From Microthrixaceae bacterium (lineage in GTDB: Bacteria; Actinomycetota; Acidimicrobiia; Acidimicrobiales; Microtrichaceae), in contig JAMLGM010000004.1 in the NCBI GenBank assembly GCA_023957975.1, forward strand, positions 186,001 to 250,000: a stretch of 64,000 nucleotides of DNA, written 5' to 3'. This document shows, one piece after another, positions 36,367 to 44,494 of this stretch (the first letter of the stretch is position 1; each line of letters begins with the position of its first letter). A program made the translations under genes and the position numbers. The notes below the pieces were generated by a model, which worked only from the letters and a program-made list of their open reading frames with translations, was not told where the DNA came from and made no database searches.

Positions 36367-39225
36367 ATGTTCTCCCGTCTCAATGTCCGCACGAAACTGC
36401 TCGTCATGGTGCTCCCCGTGACCATGGTGCTCATCGTGGTCGCCGGGTTCGGCATTCAGGCCCGACTCGTCGACCGGGCCGAGGCCAAACAGCAGCGTGA
36501 AGCGCTCGTAGTGTCTGCCCAGACGGCCGATCTCGTGCATGAGCTGCAACGTGAACGACTTCTCGCCGCCAGTGCCGGCCTGGGCGACGAAACGACGGTG
36601 ACCGCAACGGCGGCCGCGTTGACCGAGCAGCGCGAGGCCACCGATCGCACGGCGAAGCAACTCGTGGACACTTTGGAGTCGGGTGCGTCTGCGGGTCTTT
36701 CAGGCGAGGATCTCCAGCGGTCGATCGATGTGCTGCGGTCCGTTCCGACCGCCACCGCCGAGGTGCGATCGGCGACCGAACGCCAGACGCCGGTCGCGGT
36801 GGCCGACCAATACGGGCGTCTCATCGACCGTGCCCAGCGTGCGGTCGGCACGATCGAGGTGTCGAACAGTGCCGGATCGACCTCGTCGGCCGCGTTGAGC
36901 CGGCGTTGGTTGGCACAGGGAATCGAGGCCGAGTCGAAGCTGTCCGCGGTGGCCATGTCGTGGTACGCCGACCCCTCGGAGGAGGGATATCAGGCGATGG
37001 CGGCGCTGACCCAGGACCTCGGCGGCGAGGCGACGCTGTTGTTCGACACCTTCACCCAATATGCCGACCCAGCGACCGCCGACATGTTGAGCGCCGTTCG
37101 CGCCAGCGACGCCTCGCGCGCCTCCGACCCGGGAATCGCCATGTTGAGCGCGCCGCCCGCAACCCGCGCCGAGGCAGTGGCCATGCCGGCGACGGCGGCG
37201 GAATGGGCGACGCTGGCCGCCGCACGTACCGACGAGTTGCTCACGATCGAGTCGCACCTCCTCGATCTCGACTATGCGCGAACGGCCCAACACGTCGATT
37301 CGGCCGATTTCGCCGTCACGTGGTTCGCCGCGGCAGCCACCGCGGCGACCCTCGGCGTCGCCCTGTTGGCGTTCGCCATCTCCCGCGGAATCAACCAGTC
37401 GCTCACCCGCCTGACCGATGCCGCTCACACGCTGTCCAGCGACCAGGTGCCGACGCTGCTCGAAAGCCTCAAGACCCCCAACTTCGACGGCACCTCGGTG
37501 GCCATGCTCGAGGTCGACACCGGTTCGAACGACGAGTTCGCGGAGGTCGGAAGGTCCCTCGCGGAACTGAGCAACGCCATCGTTCACGTCGCAAGTGAAC
37601 AGAACCAGCAGCTGCGGCGTGGTATTAGCGAGATCTTCGTCAACCTCGCCCGCCGCAACCAGTCCCTGCTCGATCGCCAGATCCAGTTCATCGATCGCCT
37701 CGAAACCAACGAGGAGGACCCGGATCAGCTCGAGAACCTGTTCCGACTCGATCACCTCGCCACCCGCATGCGGCGAAACGCCGAATCCCTGCTCGTGCTC
37801 GCCGGGGCGGAGGCCCCGCGCCGACGTGCCCGCAACGTCGAGATCGGCGACGTCGTGCGAGTCGCCATCGGCGAGGTGGAAGACTTCGCTCGCGTCGAGC
37901 TCGTGGCCGTCGAACCCTCCATCGCGCTCGGGTCGGTCGCGGTCGACATCGCCCACCTGCTCGCCGAACTCATGGAGAACGGTGCGCAGTACTCCCCGCC
38001 GAACACCACCGTGGACGTGGTGGGTCGACGCGAACGCAACGGCGGCTATTCGATCGTGATCACCGACCACGGGGTCGGCATGAACGAAAGCCAGCTGGCG
38101 TCCGCCAACAGCGTGCTGAAGCAACCGCCTCCGGTCGGCCTGGCGCTGTCGCGGTCGCTCGGATTCGTCGTCGCTGGCACGTTGGCCCAGCGTCACTGCA
38201 TCGGGGTGGAACTCGCCGTCGGCCTCGACGGGGGAGTGGTCGCGTCGGTGTCGATCCCCGCCGCACTGTTGGCGGACCAGCCGACCGCGGTGGATGGACC
38301 ACGTGAAGCAACGAACGCGCCGGCTTTGGGAAACGTGGTGCCGATCCGTCCGGGATCGCTCAACACCGGCGCCGCACCCATCCCTCCGGGAAAGGGCGTG
38401 CCCGGGCCATTGGCAACCCCGCCTGCCTTCACCGGGGCGGACGCGTTCGATGCGTTCATCGCTCCTGCCGAGGCCGAGGCTTCGCGGGTCGAGTTGTTCG
38501 ATCGCGATGCGTTGTTCAACCGTGCCGACACCTTCGAGGAGGAGGCCTTCGAGGATGTCGACGTCCTCGAAGAAGCACGGTCGTTTGAAGATGCACGGTC
38601 GTCGGAAGCGGCCGGCTCGCTCGAGAGCGCCGAACCCCGCGAACCGGAACGGCTGCTGTCCGATGCCCCAGCTCCGCATCGCCTCGTCGACATTCTGCCG
38701 AGCGGCGATCGATTCGACGAAGGCGTTTATGGGCTGCTCGGTTCTCCGGTGCTTCCGTCGATCCCCGCGCCGATCGCCCATCCGGGCAGGACGCTGGCCG
38801 AAGGTGCCGGCACGAAGGCTGACCACGTCGACCCGACGGCCTCCCGGCCAGGACCGCCCTCGAGCGGGCCAGCCGCACCGACACCACCGGTGTGGCCCGC
38901 AGGTGGGGGACCCGCGTGGGTTCCTCCTGCTTACGATCCCGCGGGAACCCCGCCTGGCGCGGCGTTTCTTCCGCCGTCGGTGCCGGGAGCCGTCAGCGGC
39001 GTCGGTGCGCAGGCGCCGATCGCCTCCGCCCCGCCGCTGCCGCAACGTCGCCCCGGCGCATCGACCCCGACGTCCAGCATCGGCGGCGACAACAACATCG
39101 CAGCGCCGACTCGACCGGCGAGCGAGGGAGGCTCAGCGCTCTCCCGGTACCGCAATGGCCTGGTGACGGGCCGTTCCAACCCGCATGACGGCGCCGCGCC
39201 GCAGCATCAAGGAGATCATCAATGA
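36367..39225 (+). CDS. cvnA: Conservon sensor histidine-kinase-like protein CvnA
   Basis: 952 residues from ATG 36367 (GAGAGG upstream). TM1 is at about 11-32 (LLVMVLPVTMVLIVVAGFGI); an extracytoplasmic nitrate/nitrite-sensor-like helical region follows, then TM2 at about 318-340 and a HAMP-like linker. The dimerisation region reads FVNLARRNQSLLDRQIQFIDRLE, typical of CvnA, without a clear phospho-His. The ATPase domain has ELMENGAQYSPP (N box) and ITDHGVGMN (G box). The last ~300 residues are Pro/Ala/acid-rich and disordered. CvnA senses a signal and works with CvnB-D, first described in Streptomyces. It overlaps cvnB by ATGA. Confidence 0.92.
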   Translation: MFSRLNVRTKLLVMVLPVTMVLIVVAGFGIQARLVDRAEAKQQREALVVSAQTADLVHELQRERLLAASAGLGDETTVTATAAALTEQREATDRTAKQLVDTLESGASAGLSGEDLQRSIDVLRSVPTATAEVRSATERQTPVAVADQYGRLIDRAQRAVGTIEVSNSAGSTSSAALSRRWLAQGIEAESKLSAVAMSWYADPSEEGYQAMAALTQDLGGEATLLFDTFTQYADPATADMLSAVRASDASRASDPGIAMLSAPPATRAEAVAMPATAAEWATLAAARTDELLTIESHLLDLDYARTAQHVDSADFAVTWFAAAATAATLGVALLAFAISRGINQSLTRLTDAAHTLSSDQVPTLLESLKTPNFDGTSVAMLEVDTGSNDEFAEVGRSLAELSNAIVHVASEQNQQLRRGISEIFVNLARRNQSLLDRQIQFIDRLETNEEDPDQLENLFRLDHLATRMRRNAESLLVLAGAEAPRRRARNVEIGDVVRVAIGEVEDFARVELVAVEPSIALGSVAVDIAHLLAELMENGAQYSPPNTTVDVVGRRERNGGYSIVITDHGVGMNESQLASANSVLKQPPPVGLALSRSLGFVVAGTLAQRHCIGVELAVGLDGGVVASVSIPAALLADQPTAVDGPREATNAPALGNVVPIRPGSLNTGAAPIPPGKGVPGPLATPPAFTGADAFDAFIAPAEAEASRVELFDRDALFNRADTFEEEAFEDVDVLEEARSFEDARSSEAAGSLESAEPREPERLLSDAPAPHRLVDILPSGDRFDEGVYGLLGSPVLPSIPAPIAHPGRTLAEGAGTKADHVDPTASRPGPPSSGPAAPTPPVWPAGGGPAWVPPAYDPAGTPPGAAFLPPSVPGAVSGVGAQAPIASAPPLPQRRPGASTPTSSIGGDNNIAAPTRPASEGGSALSRYRNGLVTGRSNPHDGAAPQHQGDHQ

Positions 39226-39644
39226 CGATCATCAGCGAACAAGCCGGCAATGTGAGCTTTCTCGTGTCGAATTTCGCCGACCGGGTGCCGGGCGTGCGCG
39301 ACGCGATCGTGCTGTCCGCCGACGGGTTGCTCATGGCGATGAGTTCGGGGATGACACGCGAGTCCGCCGACCGTTTCGCCGCGGCAGCCTCGGGACTCAT
39401 CGGGCTCGCCCATGGTGCGTCGGCGCCGTTTGGGTGCGGCCGGGTGACCGAGGTCGTGATCGAACTCGAACACGGTTTCATGTTCGTGACCGGGATCGGC
39501 GACGGCAGTTCGATGGCGGTCGTTTCCGATGCTGGTTGCGACGTGGGTCTGGTGGGCTATGAGATGGCGCGTCTGGCCGAGCGCTGCGGCGCGGTGTTGA
39601 CCCCCGAGCTGCGCGCCGAGTTGCAGGGAGCGCTCGCCCGGTGA
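39222..39644 (+). CDS. cvnB: Conservon Roadblock/LC7-domain protein CvnB
   Basis: 140 residues, a single Roadblock/LC7 domain: NFADRVPGVRDAIVLSADGLLMAMSSGM at the N-terminus, then DRFAAAASGLIGLAHGAS and the strand VTEVVIELEHGFMFVTGIGDGSSMAVV. In other systems these proteins act as GTPase regulators, as MglB does for MglA, so it probably modulates CvnD. It overlaps cvnA (ATGA) and cvnC (GTGA). Confidence 0.94.
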   Translation: MTIISEQAGNVSFLVSNFADRVPGVRDAIVLSADGLLMAMSSGMTRESADRFAAAASGLIGLAHGASAPFGCGRVTEVVIELEHGFMFVTGIGDGSSMAVVSDAGCDVGLVGYEMARLAERCGAVLTPELRAELQGALAR

Positions 39645-40012
39645 CGACCTCGCCCGACTCGTTTGACGACCGGATGATGCGCATCCGGCCGTACGCGTTG
39701 ACCGGAGGTCGAACGCGTCCAGCGGTCGAATTGACCCTTGAGACCCTCGTGCGGACCAATGACCGGGGTTGGGCCATTCGCCACGAGCTCAGTTCCGAGG
39801 AGCGACGCATCCTCGACTACGCCGCGAACCCCATCTCGATCGCTGAGCTGTCAGCGCACCTCGGCGTCGTATTGGGCGTCGCACGGGTGCTCGTTGCCGA
39901 TCTCGTCACTTCGGGTTCACTCGATCGAAGTTCTCCAGCCACTCAGGCGGTCGAGGCGCATCGCGACGTCTCGCTTCTCGAAAGGGTCCTCGATGGTCTC
40001 CAGGCACTTTGA
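39641..40012 (+). CDS. cvnC: Conservon DUF742 protein CvnC
   Basis: 123 residues from GTG 39641, overlapping the cvnB stop. The DUF742 pattern is clear: RIRPYALTGGRTRPAVELTLETLVRTN, followed by a winged-helix-like stretch (LSSEERRILDYAANPISIAELSAHLGVVLGVARVLVADLVTSGSL) and ending LLERVLDGLQAL. The role is unknown but it is a constant member of conservons, possibly a DNA- or protein-binding adaptor. Confidence 0.93.
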   Translation: MTTSPDSFDDRMMRIRPYALTGGRTRPAVELTLETLVRTNDRGWAIRHELSSEERRILDYAANPISIAELSAHLGVVLGVARVLVADLVTSGSLDRSSPATQAVEAHRDVSLLERVLDGLQAL

Positions 40013-40622
40013 CGACATGGGTGCGCCCAACGGGTCCGAGGGGGCACTGTCGGCCCCGCATCAACCGATGAACGTTCCGATCCCGGTGAAGATCGTGGTC
40101 GCCGGCGGGTTCGGCGTCGGCAAGACCACGTTCGTGAACTCGATCTCCGAGATCGATCCGCTGCGCACCGAGGCCGCCATGACCGACCGCAGCATCGGCG
40201 TCGACGAAATCAACGTTGCAACCGCCAAGTCGGCGACGACGGTGGCGATGGACTTCGGTCGGGTGACCCTCGGCAACGATGAGCTGATCCTGTATCTGTT
40301 CGGCACACCCGGTCAGGAGCGGTTCCATTTCATGTGGGATGAGCTGGTGAAAGGCGCCATCGGGGCGGTCGTTCTGGTCGACACCACCCGCCTCGCCGAC
40401 TCCTTCGCCGCCATCGACTATTTCGAGCAGCGCGGCCTGCCGTTCGTCGTGGGGGTCAACTGCTTCCACGGCGCCGTTCGTCACCGGCTTGAAGACGTTC
40501 GGGACGCGCTGGCGTTGAACCCCGCGGTGCCGCTGTTCCCGACCGACGCCCGGGCGCGAAACGCCACGCAACAGGCGTTGATCGTGCTGGTCCAGCACGC
40601 GATGGCGGCCGCGAGCGCGTAG
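39993..40622 (+). CDS. cvnD: Conservon small GTPase CvnD
   Basis: 209 residues from ATG 39993, which overlaps cvnC by 20 bases and has AAAGGG before it; ATG 40017 is an alternative giving 201 residues. The P-loop is GGFGVGKTTF, switch II is LFGTPGQERFHFMW, and the guanine-specificity region reads VGVNCF in place of NKxD, as in other CvnD/DUF-type ATP/GTP-binding proteins. It resembles MglA-like prokaryotic GTPases. Its output in this organism is unknown. A subfamily B hairpin starts 22 bases after the stop. Confidence 0.93.
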   Translation: MVSRHFDDMGAPNGSEGALSAPHQPMNVPIPVKIVVAGGFGVGKTTFVNSISEIDPLRTEAAMTDRSIGVDEINVATAKSATTVAMDFGRVTLGNDELILYLFGTPGQERFHFMWDELVKGAIGAVVLVDTTRLADSFAAIDYFEQRGLPFVVGVNCFHGAVRHRLEDVRDALALNPAVPLFPTDARARNATQQALIVLVQHAMAAASA

Positions 40623-40644
40623 TCCGCCACCCTCGCCCAAGCTC

Positions 40645-40694
40645 GTTCTGTAGGTGATTTCGGTTGGTCTGGCAACCGAAATCACCTACAGAAC
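40645..40694. terminator. 50-bp hairpin, subfamily B, after the conservon
   Basis: Arms of 22 bases (40645-40666 and 40673-40694) pair perfectly around the loop GTCTGG; the outer part is GTTCTGTAGGTGATTT and the inner part CGGTTG/CAACCG. It shares its outer 11 bases and GGCAACCG with the copy at 15847. The left flank AGCTCGTTCT matches the right flank of the subfamily A copy at 14708. It is well placed to terminate cvnABCD. No T-tract is seen. Confidence 0.75.
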
Positions 40695-40779
40695 CACGTC
40701 GTGGTCGCGTAGGTGGCCCGATGGCGGCGGCCCCCTCACGTTGGCCGGAGGGCCACGGTGGTGCGAGACTCGGCGCGCC

Positions 40780-41646
40780 ATGAGTGCTCCGGTCACCGTC
40801 GTCATCGTCCACTGGAATCAGTCCGATGCCTGCATCGAGACGGTGCGGGCCTTCGACGCGCAGGGCGTGGACCTTCGGTACCTGATCGCCGACAACGCGT
40901 CGAGACCCGAACACCTCGAAAAGCTGCGCGCGGAGTTCGGCCGCCGAGGAGATATCGCCATCTTGCAGAACACGGTGAACGGCGGGTTCAGCGGGGGTGC
41001 GAACCTGGGCCTGTCCGCCTGGCTCGCCGACCGCGAGGGCAGCGACTGGGCCTTGTTGTGCCCTCACGACGTCGCACTCGACCCGGGTTGTGTCCGCCAG
41101 CTTCTCGATTCGGCGCGCGCGGAACCCATGGCCGGGCTGGCATGCGCCGATGTCGGCGATGGCATGACCCCCTACATCGACCCGTACTTCGGCGGCATGA
41201 CCATGCCCGGAGACCCGACCCCCGGCTGGCAACCAGCGGCCTACCCCCACGGCACGCTGATGGCGCTTCGGCGTGACTGCCTCGTAGAGGTCGGTCTGTT
41301 CGATGCTTCCTACTTCGCCTACTGCGAGGAGGCGGAACTGGCGTTGCGGGCCCGTGATGCCGGTTGGACCTGCGGGTTGGTTCGCGGTGCCCGGGTCCGC
41401 AACGTGACCATCGGATCGTCGGTGGCGCTGGTCGAGTATCTCCAGACCCGCAACACCCTGCGCCTCGTCCGGTCGATGTCGGGCCGGTACCACGCCACGA
41501 TTCGGCTGATCATCCATCTGGGCCAGGCATTGCGATGGACGGTGCACCCCGACAAGGCGCCCTACATTTTCGACCGTCGCGCCCGTTTGCTGGGCATACG
41601 CGATTTCCTGGCCGGACGCAGCGGAGCGCCGCCGGCCGATCTGTGA
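40780..41646 (+). CDS. Family 2 glycosyltransferase (rhamnosyl/galactofuranosyl-type)
   Basis: 288 residues from ATG 40780. GT-A features: VTVVIVHWNQSDACIETVRAF at the N-terminus, LIADNASRPEHL, NTVNGGFSGGANLGLSAWL (typical of WcaE/rhamnosyltransferase-like GT2), a DXD-like LCPHDVALDP, and CEEAELALRARDAGW near the C-terminus (ED/catalytic base region). It transfers an activated sugar to a lipid-linked or wall glycan at the cytosolic membrane face. This is the first gene of the envelope island. Confidence 0.9.
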   Translation: MSAPVTVVIVHWNQSDACIETVRAFDAQGVDLRYLIADNASRPEHLEKLRAEFGRRGDIAILQNTVNGGFSGGANLGLSAWLADREGSDWALLCPHDVALDPGCVRQLLDSARAEPMAGLACADVGDGMTPYIDPYFGGMTMPGDPTPGWQPAAYPHGTLMALRRDCLVEVGLFDASYFAYCEEAELALRARDAGWTCGLVRGARVRNVTIGSSVALVEYLQTRNTLRLVRSMSGRYHATIRLIIHLGQALRWTVHPDKAPYIFDRRARLLGIRDFLAGRSGAPPADL

Positions 41647-41661
41647 GTCCAAGGCGCGGCG

Positions 41662-42336
41662 CTACAGGCCGAGGAACTTGAACGCGGCGTCGAGAAAGCC
41701 CATCGACTTCGGGGTTGCGAAGTGGTCGACGCCGCGCAGGGAGACGAACTCGGCGTTGGGGATGGCGTCGACGAGACGGTCTGCCGGTCCGGCGAAATCT
41801 GCGTCGCCGAGGACGACGAGTGTCGGCACCTGAAGGGTGCCAAGCCGCTCCTCGTCGATCAGCGGCGGGTGAGGTCGGCGCAAGGCGGCGACGAGCGCTT
41901 CGATCGACTGACCGCTCGACTCCGCGAGCTGGCGAAAGTGTTGCACCATCGGGTTCGATCCGTCGTCGCCCGCCTCGAGCGCATCGGCGAGTTCCGCGCT
42001 CGACCCGTCGCGTCGGAACAGGTTCTCGCCCACCCCGGCCAACACGATGCGATCGAAGCGCTCGGGATGTTCGAGGGCGAGCGCCAACACGGTGCGTGCG
42101 CCGAGGGAGAACCCCACGGCGTGCACCGCTTCGTCGGGAAACGCGTCGAGCAGATAGCTTTCGAACTCGTCGTAGGCGGCGGGGTCGGTCGGTTGCGGCG
42201 CCGAACCGTGACCGAGCGTGTCCGGGGCGATGACGTCGACGCCGAAGTCGCCGAGCAGGTCGATCCAGCCGGTCTCGCGCCACGTGCGTTCCGCGTTGGT
42301 GGCGAGGCCGTGAACCAGAACAACGGTGTCGGTCAT
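41662..42336 (-). CDS. Alpha/beta hydrolase
   Basis: 224 residues. The nucleophile elbow is GFSLGA (AVHAVGFSLGARTVLALAL), the oxyanion strand is VVLVHGLA, and the C-terminal FVSLRGVDHFATPK gives the catalytic His; the acid is probably in VVLGDADF. It is a serine esterase/lipase-type enzyme of unknown substrate. Its ATG overlaps the stop of the GT4 gene upstream (ATGA), so it is coupled to glycan synthesis and might deacylate an envelope glycolipid. Confidence 0.88.
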   Translation of the reverse strand: MTDTVVLVHGLATNAERTWRETGWIDLLGDFGVDVIAPDTLGHGSAPQPTDPAAYDEFESYLLDAFPDEAVHAVGFSLGARTVLALALEHPERFDRIVLAGVGENLFRRDGSSAELADALEAGDDGSNPMVQHFRQLAESSGQSIEALVAALRRPHPPLIDEERLGTLQVPTLVVLGDADFAGPADRLVDAIPNAEFVSLRGVDHFATPKSMGFLDAAFKFLGL

Positions 42337-43589
42337 GGGAGATCCTCCGGGTTGGGGCGAGCGGTTGAGGCGGACGTGTCGACCAGGTCGTGGGGCCCGC
42401 GGGGCGTCGCCGTTGCGGCGAGCACCTCAAAGGTCGCGATCGCGGCGGCCTCCCAGGTCAGTTCACCCGCCCGTTTGATGGCGCCCCGCCCGAGTCGTTC
42501 GCGCAGTTCCGCGTCGGTGAGCACCGCGACGAGGTGGTCGACCAGTTCCGCATCGGTGGTCCCCAGCAGCCCGGCCTCACCGTCGACGGTCGCATCGAGA
42601 TGCCCGGCGATACGCGTCGCCACACACGGGGTCCCACACGCCGCGGCCTCGGTGAGGGTCATACCCCAGCCCTCGCGAATCGAGGTCGACGCGAGGCACC
42701 ACGACGAGCGCATCAACTCCAGCAATTCGGCGTCGCTCAGACGACCTCGGAGGTGGATGTACTGCGAGGCGTCCAGGTCGTCGATCAGCGTTTCGAGATC
42801 GTCGCGTTCGTAACCTTCGCCGACGATGTTCAGCACGGCGTCGGGCACCGAGTTGCGCACCATCGCCATCACCCGGATGAGTCGGGCGAAGTTCTTCACC
42901 GGCACCAGGCGCCCAACCGCCAACACGGTGGGGGCCTCGGTCTTGATCCCGGCGGGCGAGTAGCTCTGATCGACCCCGGGCGGCACCACCGTGAGGTGAT
43001 CGGCGTCGAATCCCATCTCGCTGACCAACTCGTCGCGCGACGAATTCGACAACGTGACGATGGGTGAGCGGCGATAGAACCGCGGCGCCACCTTCTCTTC
43101 GACGAATCTGCCGGCCGCCGCCAAACCGGGGGGCAACGACATCTGCCACATGGGCCCGTGAACGTGGTGAAGCCAGACCGCATGCGGGCCCCTGACCCAC
43201 AGCGGCGACATGAATGGCACCCCGTTCCAGATCTCGATCAGGCCGTCGCGAGGACCCATCCGCCCGGCGATCTCGGCGGCCACCGTTCGCGGAAACACCA
43301 TGTATCGTCCCGCTTTGCGGATGACGCGGTATCCGCTGCGGGTCGCTCGCTGCGGGTGTCCTGCGGCATAGGAGGTCCGGTGGGTGACCTCGATGCCGGC
43401 CTGGGCCCAGATGGCGGCGATGTTGTGCGCATGCACCTCCGAACCCCCGGCCTCGACATCGTCGAGATCGCGCCACGCCAACATGTGCACGCGTCGGATT
43501 CCGCTGCGCCGTGACAACTCGGCCAACGTGGCGATCGTGTCGGGCGAGGCCACGGGTGTTTTGGGTCGGTCTCCGGAGGCAGCAACCAC
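42333..43589 (-). CDS. Family 4 glycosyltransferase
   Basis: 418 residues if GTG 43589 is used; a later start near MLAWRDLDD (43484) is possible since GT4 proteins usually begin there. GT-B features: DLDDVEAGGSEVHAHNIAAIWAQAG (acceptor side), AVGRLVPVKNFARLIRVMAMV and VGEGYERDDLETLI (donor side), and the E-x7-E motif in REGWGMTLTEAAACGTPCVAT. Similar enzymes are mannosyl- or glucosyltransferases for glycolipids and capsules. Start codons of this gene and the divergent methyltransferase are only 8 bases apart, so promoters must lie inside one of the reading frames. Confidence 0.9.
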   Translation of the reverse strand: MVAASGDRPKTPVASPDTIATLAELSRRSGIRRVHMLAWRDLDDVEAGGSEVHAHNIAAIWAQAGIEVTHRTSYAAGHPQRATRSGYRVIRKAGRYMVFPRTVAAEIAGRMGPRDGLIEIWNGVPFMSPLWVRGPHAVWLHHVHGPMWQMSLPPGLAAAGRFVEEKVAPRFYRRSPIVTLSNSSRDELVSEMGFDADHLTVVPPGVDQSYSPAGIKTEAPTVLAVGRLVPVKNFARLIRVMAMVRNSVPDAVLNIVGEGYERDDLETLIDDLDASQYIHLRGRLSDAELLELMRSSWCLASTSIREGWGMTLTEAAACGTPCVATRIAGHLDATVDGEAGLLGTTDAELVDHLVAVLTDAELRERLGRGAIKRAGELTWEAAAIATFEVLAATATPRGPHDLVDTSASTARPNPEDLP

Positions 43590-43597
43590 GGGCGCCT

Positions 43598-44440
43598 ATG
43601 CTAGATCCGTTCCCCGCCGGGTCGGTCGACCCGCAGGTCCTGAACCGAGGATTGATGAAGCTCACTGGCGAACGCCCCATCGAGGGCAAGACCCCCGATT
43701 CGCTCCTTGCCCTGCATGCGGCGGGATACCGCGAGGTTCGCGACCGGCTCGAGCCGGCGGGAACCTTTCTGGATCTCGGTTGCGGCCTCGGCGATGGCAC
43801 AGCGTCATTCGCCGACGGCGAGCGGGTTCTGGTCGGCATCGACTACGACATCGACACGGCGGTGTTGGCTAGCACGGACAAGGCCGACGTCGGGTTGATG
43901 ACCGCATGCTCAGACGGCAGCTCATTGTGCATCGCCGACGATTCCTTCGATTATGTGTGCTCCTCGCACCTGATCGAGCACTTCGTCGACCCCAGCTTTC
44001 ATGCCCGTGAGGTGTCTCGGGTGCTCGCCGCCGACGGCACGGCGTTCTTCATCACTCCGAACAAGCCGGCCGACTTCGAGAACCCGTACCACGTGTATCT
44101 GTTCGAGCGTGATGATCTCGCCGAGATGCTCGGGCGGTATTTCGATGACGTCGAGGTCCTCGGCCTCGATGCCACCCCGATGGTGAAGGCCGACTTTGAG
44201 AAGCGTCGAAACCTCGCCAAGAAGTTGTTGAAGCTCGATCCTCTCGGGTTGCGCCACAAGCTGCCCCGGAACTGGTTCGTGGCGTTGCATGCGGCCGGCC
44301 GTCGGGTGGCGTACCGGTTCCTCGACGATGAGCAGGGCAGCGGCAACTCGGGCATTACCGATGCCGAGTTCTTCACCACCGAAGCGATCGACGACTCGAC
44401 GCTGTGCCTGCTCGCGGTGGTTCGCAAGCCGTCGATCTGA
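43598..44440 (+). CDS. Class I SAM-dependent methyltransferase
   Basis: 280 residues from ATG 43598. Motif I is FLDLGCGLGDGTASF, then VGIDYDIDTAV (motif II acidic residue), SFDYVCSSHLIEHFVDP (motif IV, typical of the UbiE/methyltransf_11 group) and VLAADGTAFFITPN. The C-terminal 100 residues (KADFEKRRNLAKKLLKLDPLGLRHKLPRNWF) are an extra helical part. Placement beside glycosyltransferases suggests methylation of a sugar or lipid carrier product, which remains an inference. Confidence 0.9.
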   Translation: MLDPFPAGSVDPQVLNRGLMKLTGERPIEGKTPDSLLALHAAGYREVRDRLEPAGTFLDLGCGLGDGTASFADGERVLVGIDYDIDTAVLASTDKADVGLMTACSDGSSLCIADDSFDYVCSSHLIEHFVDPSFHAREVSRVLAADGTAFFITPNKPADFENPYHVYLFERDDLAEMLGRYFDDVEVLGLDATPMVKADFEKRRNLAKKLLKLDPLGLRHKLPRNWFVALHAAGRRVAYRFLDDEQGSGNSGITDAEFFTTEAIDDSTLCLLAVVRKPSI

Positions 44441-44494
44441 CCTCGCTACGGGCGTCGAGCGTCCACTGACGACGCTGGCAGCGGGCCTGACCGC

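Noticed and set aside
36700..39045. A 781-codon minus-strand open frame opposite cvnA
   Set aside because: Arg/Gly/Asp-rich antisense translation without domains; the sense gene is a recognised conservon member.
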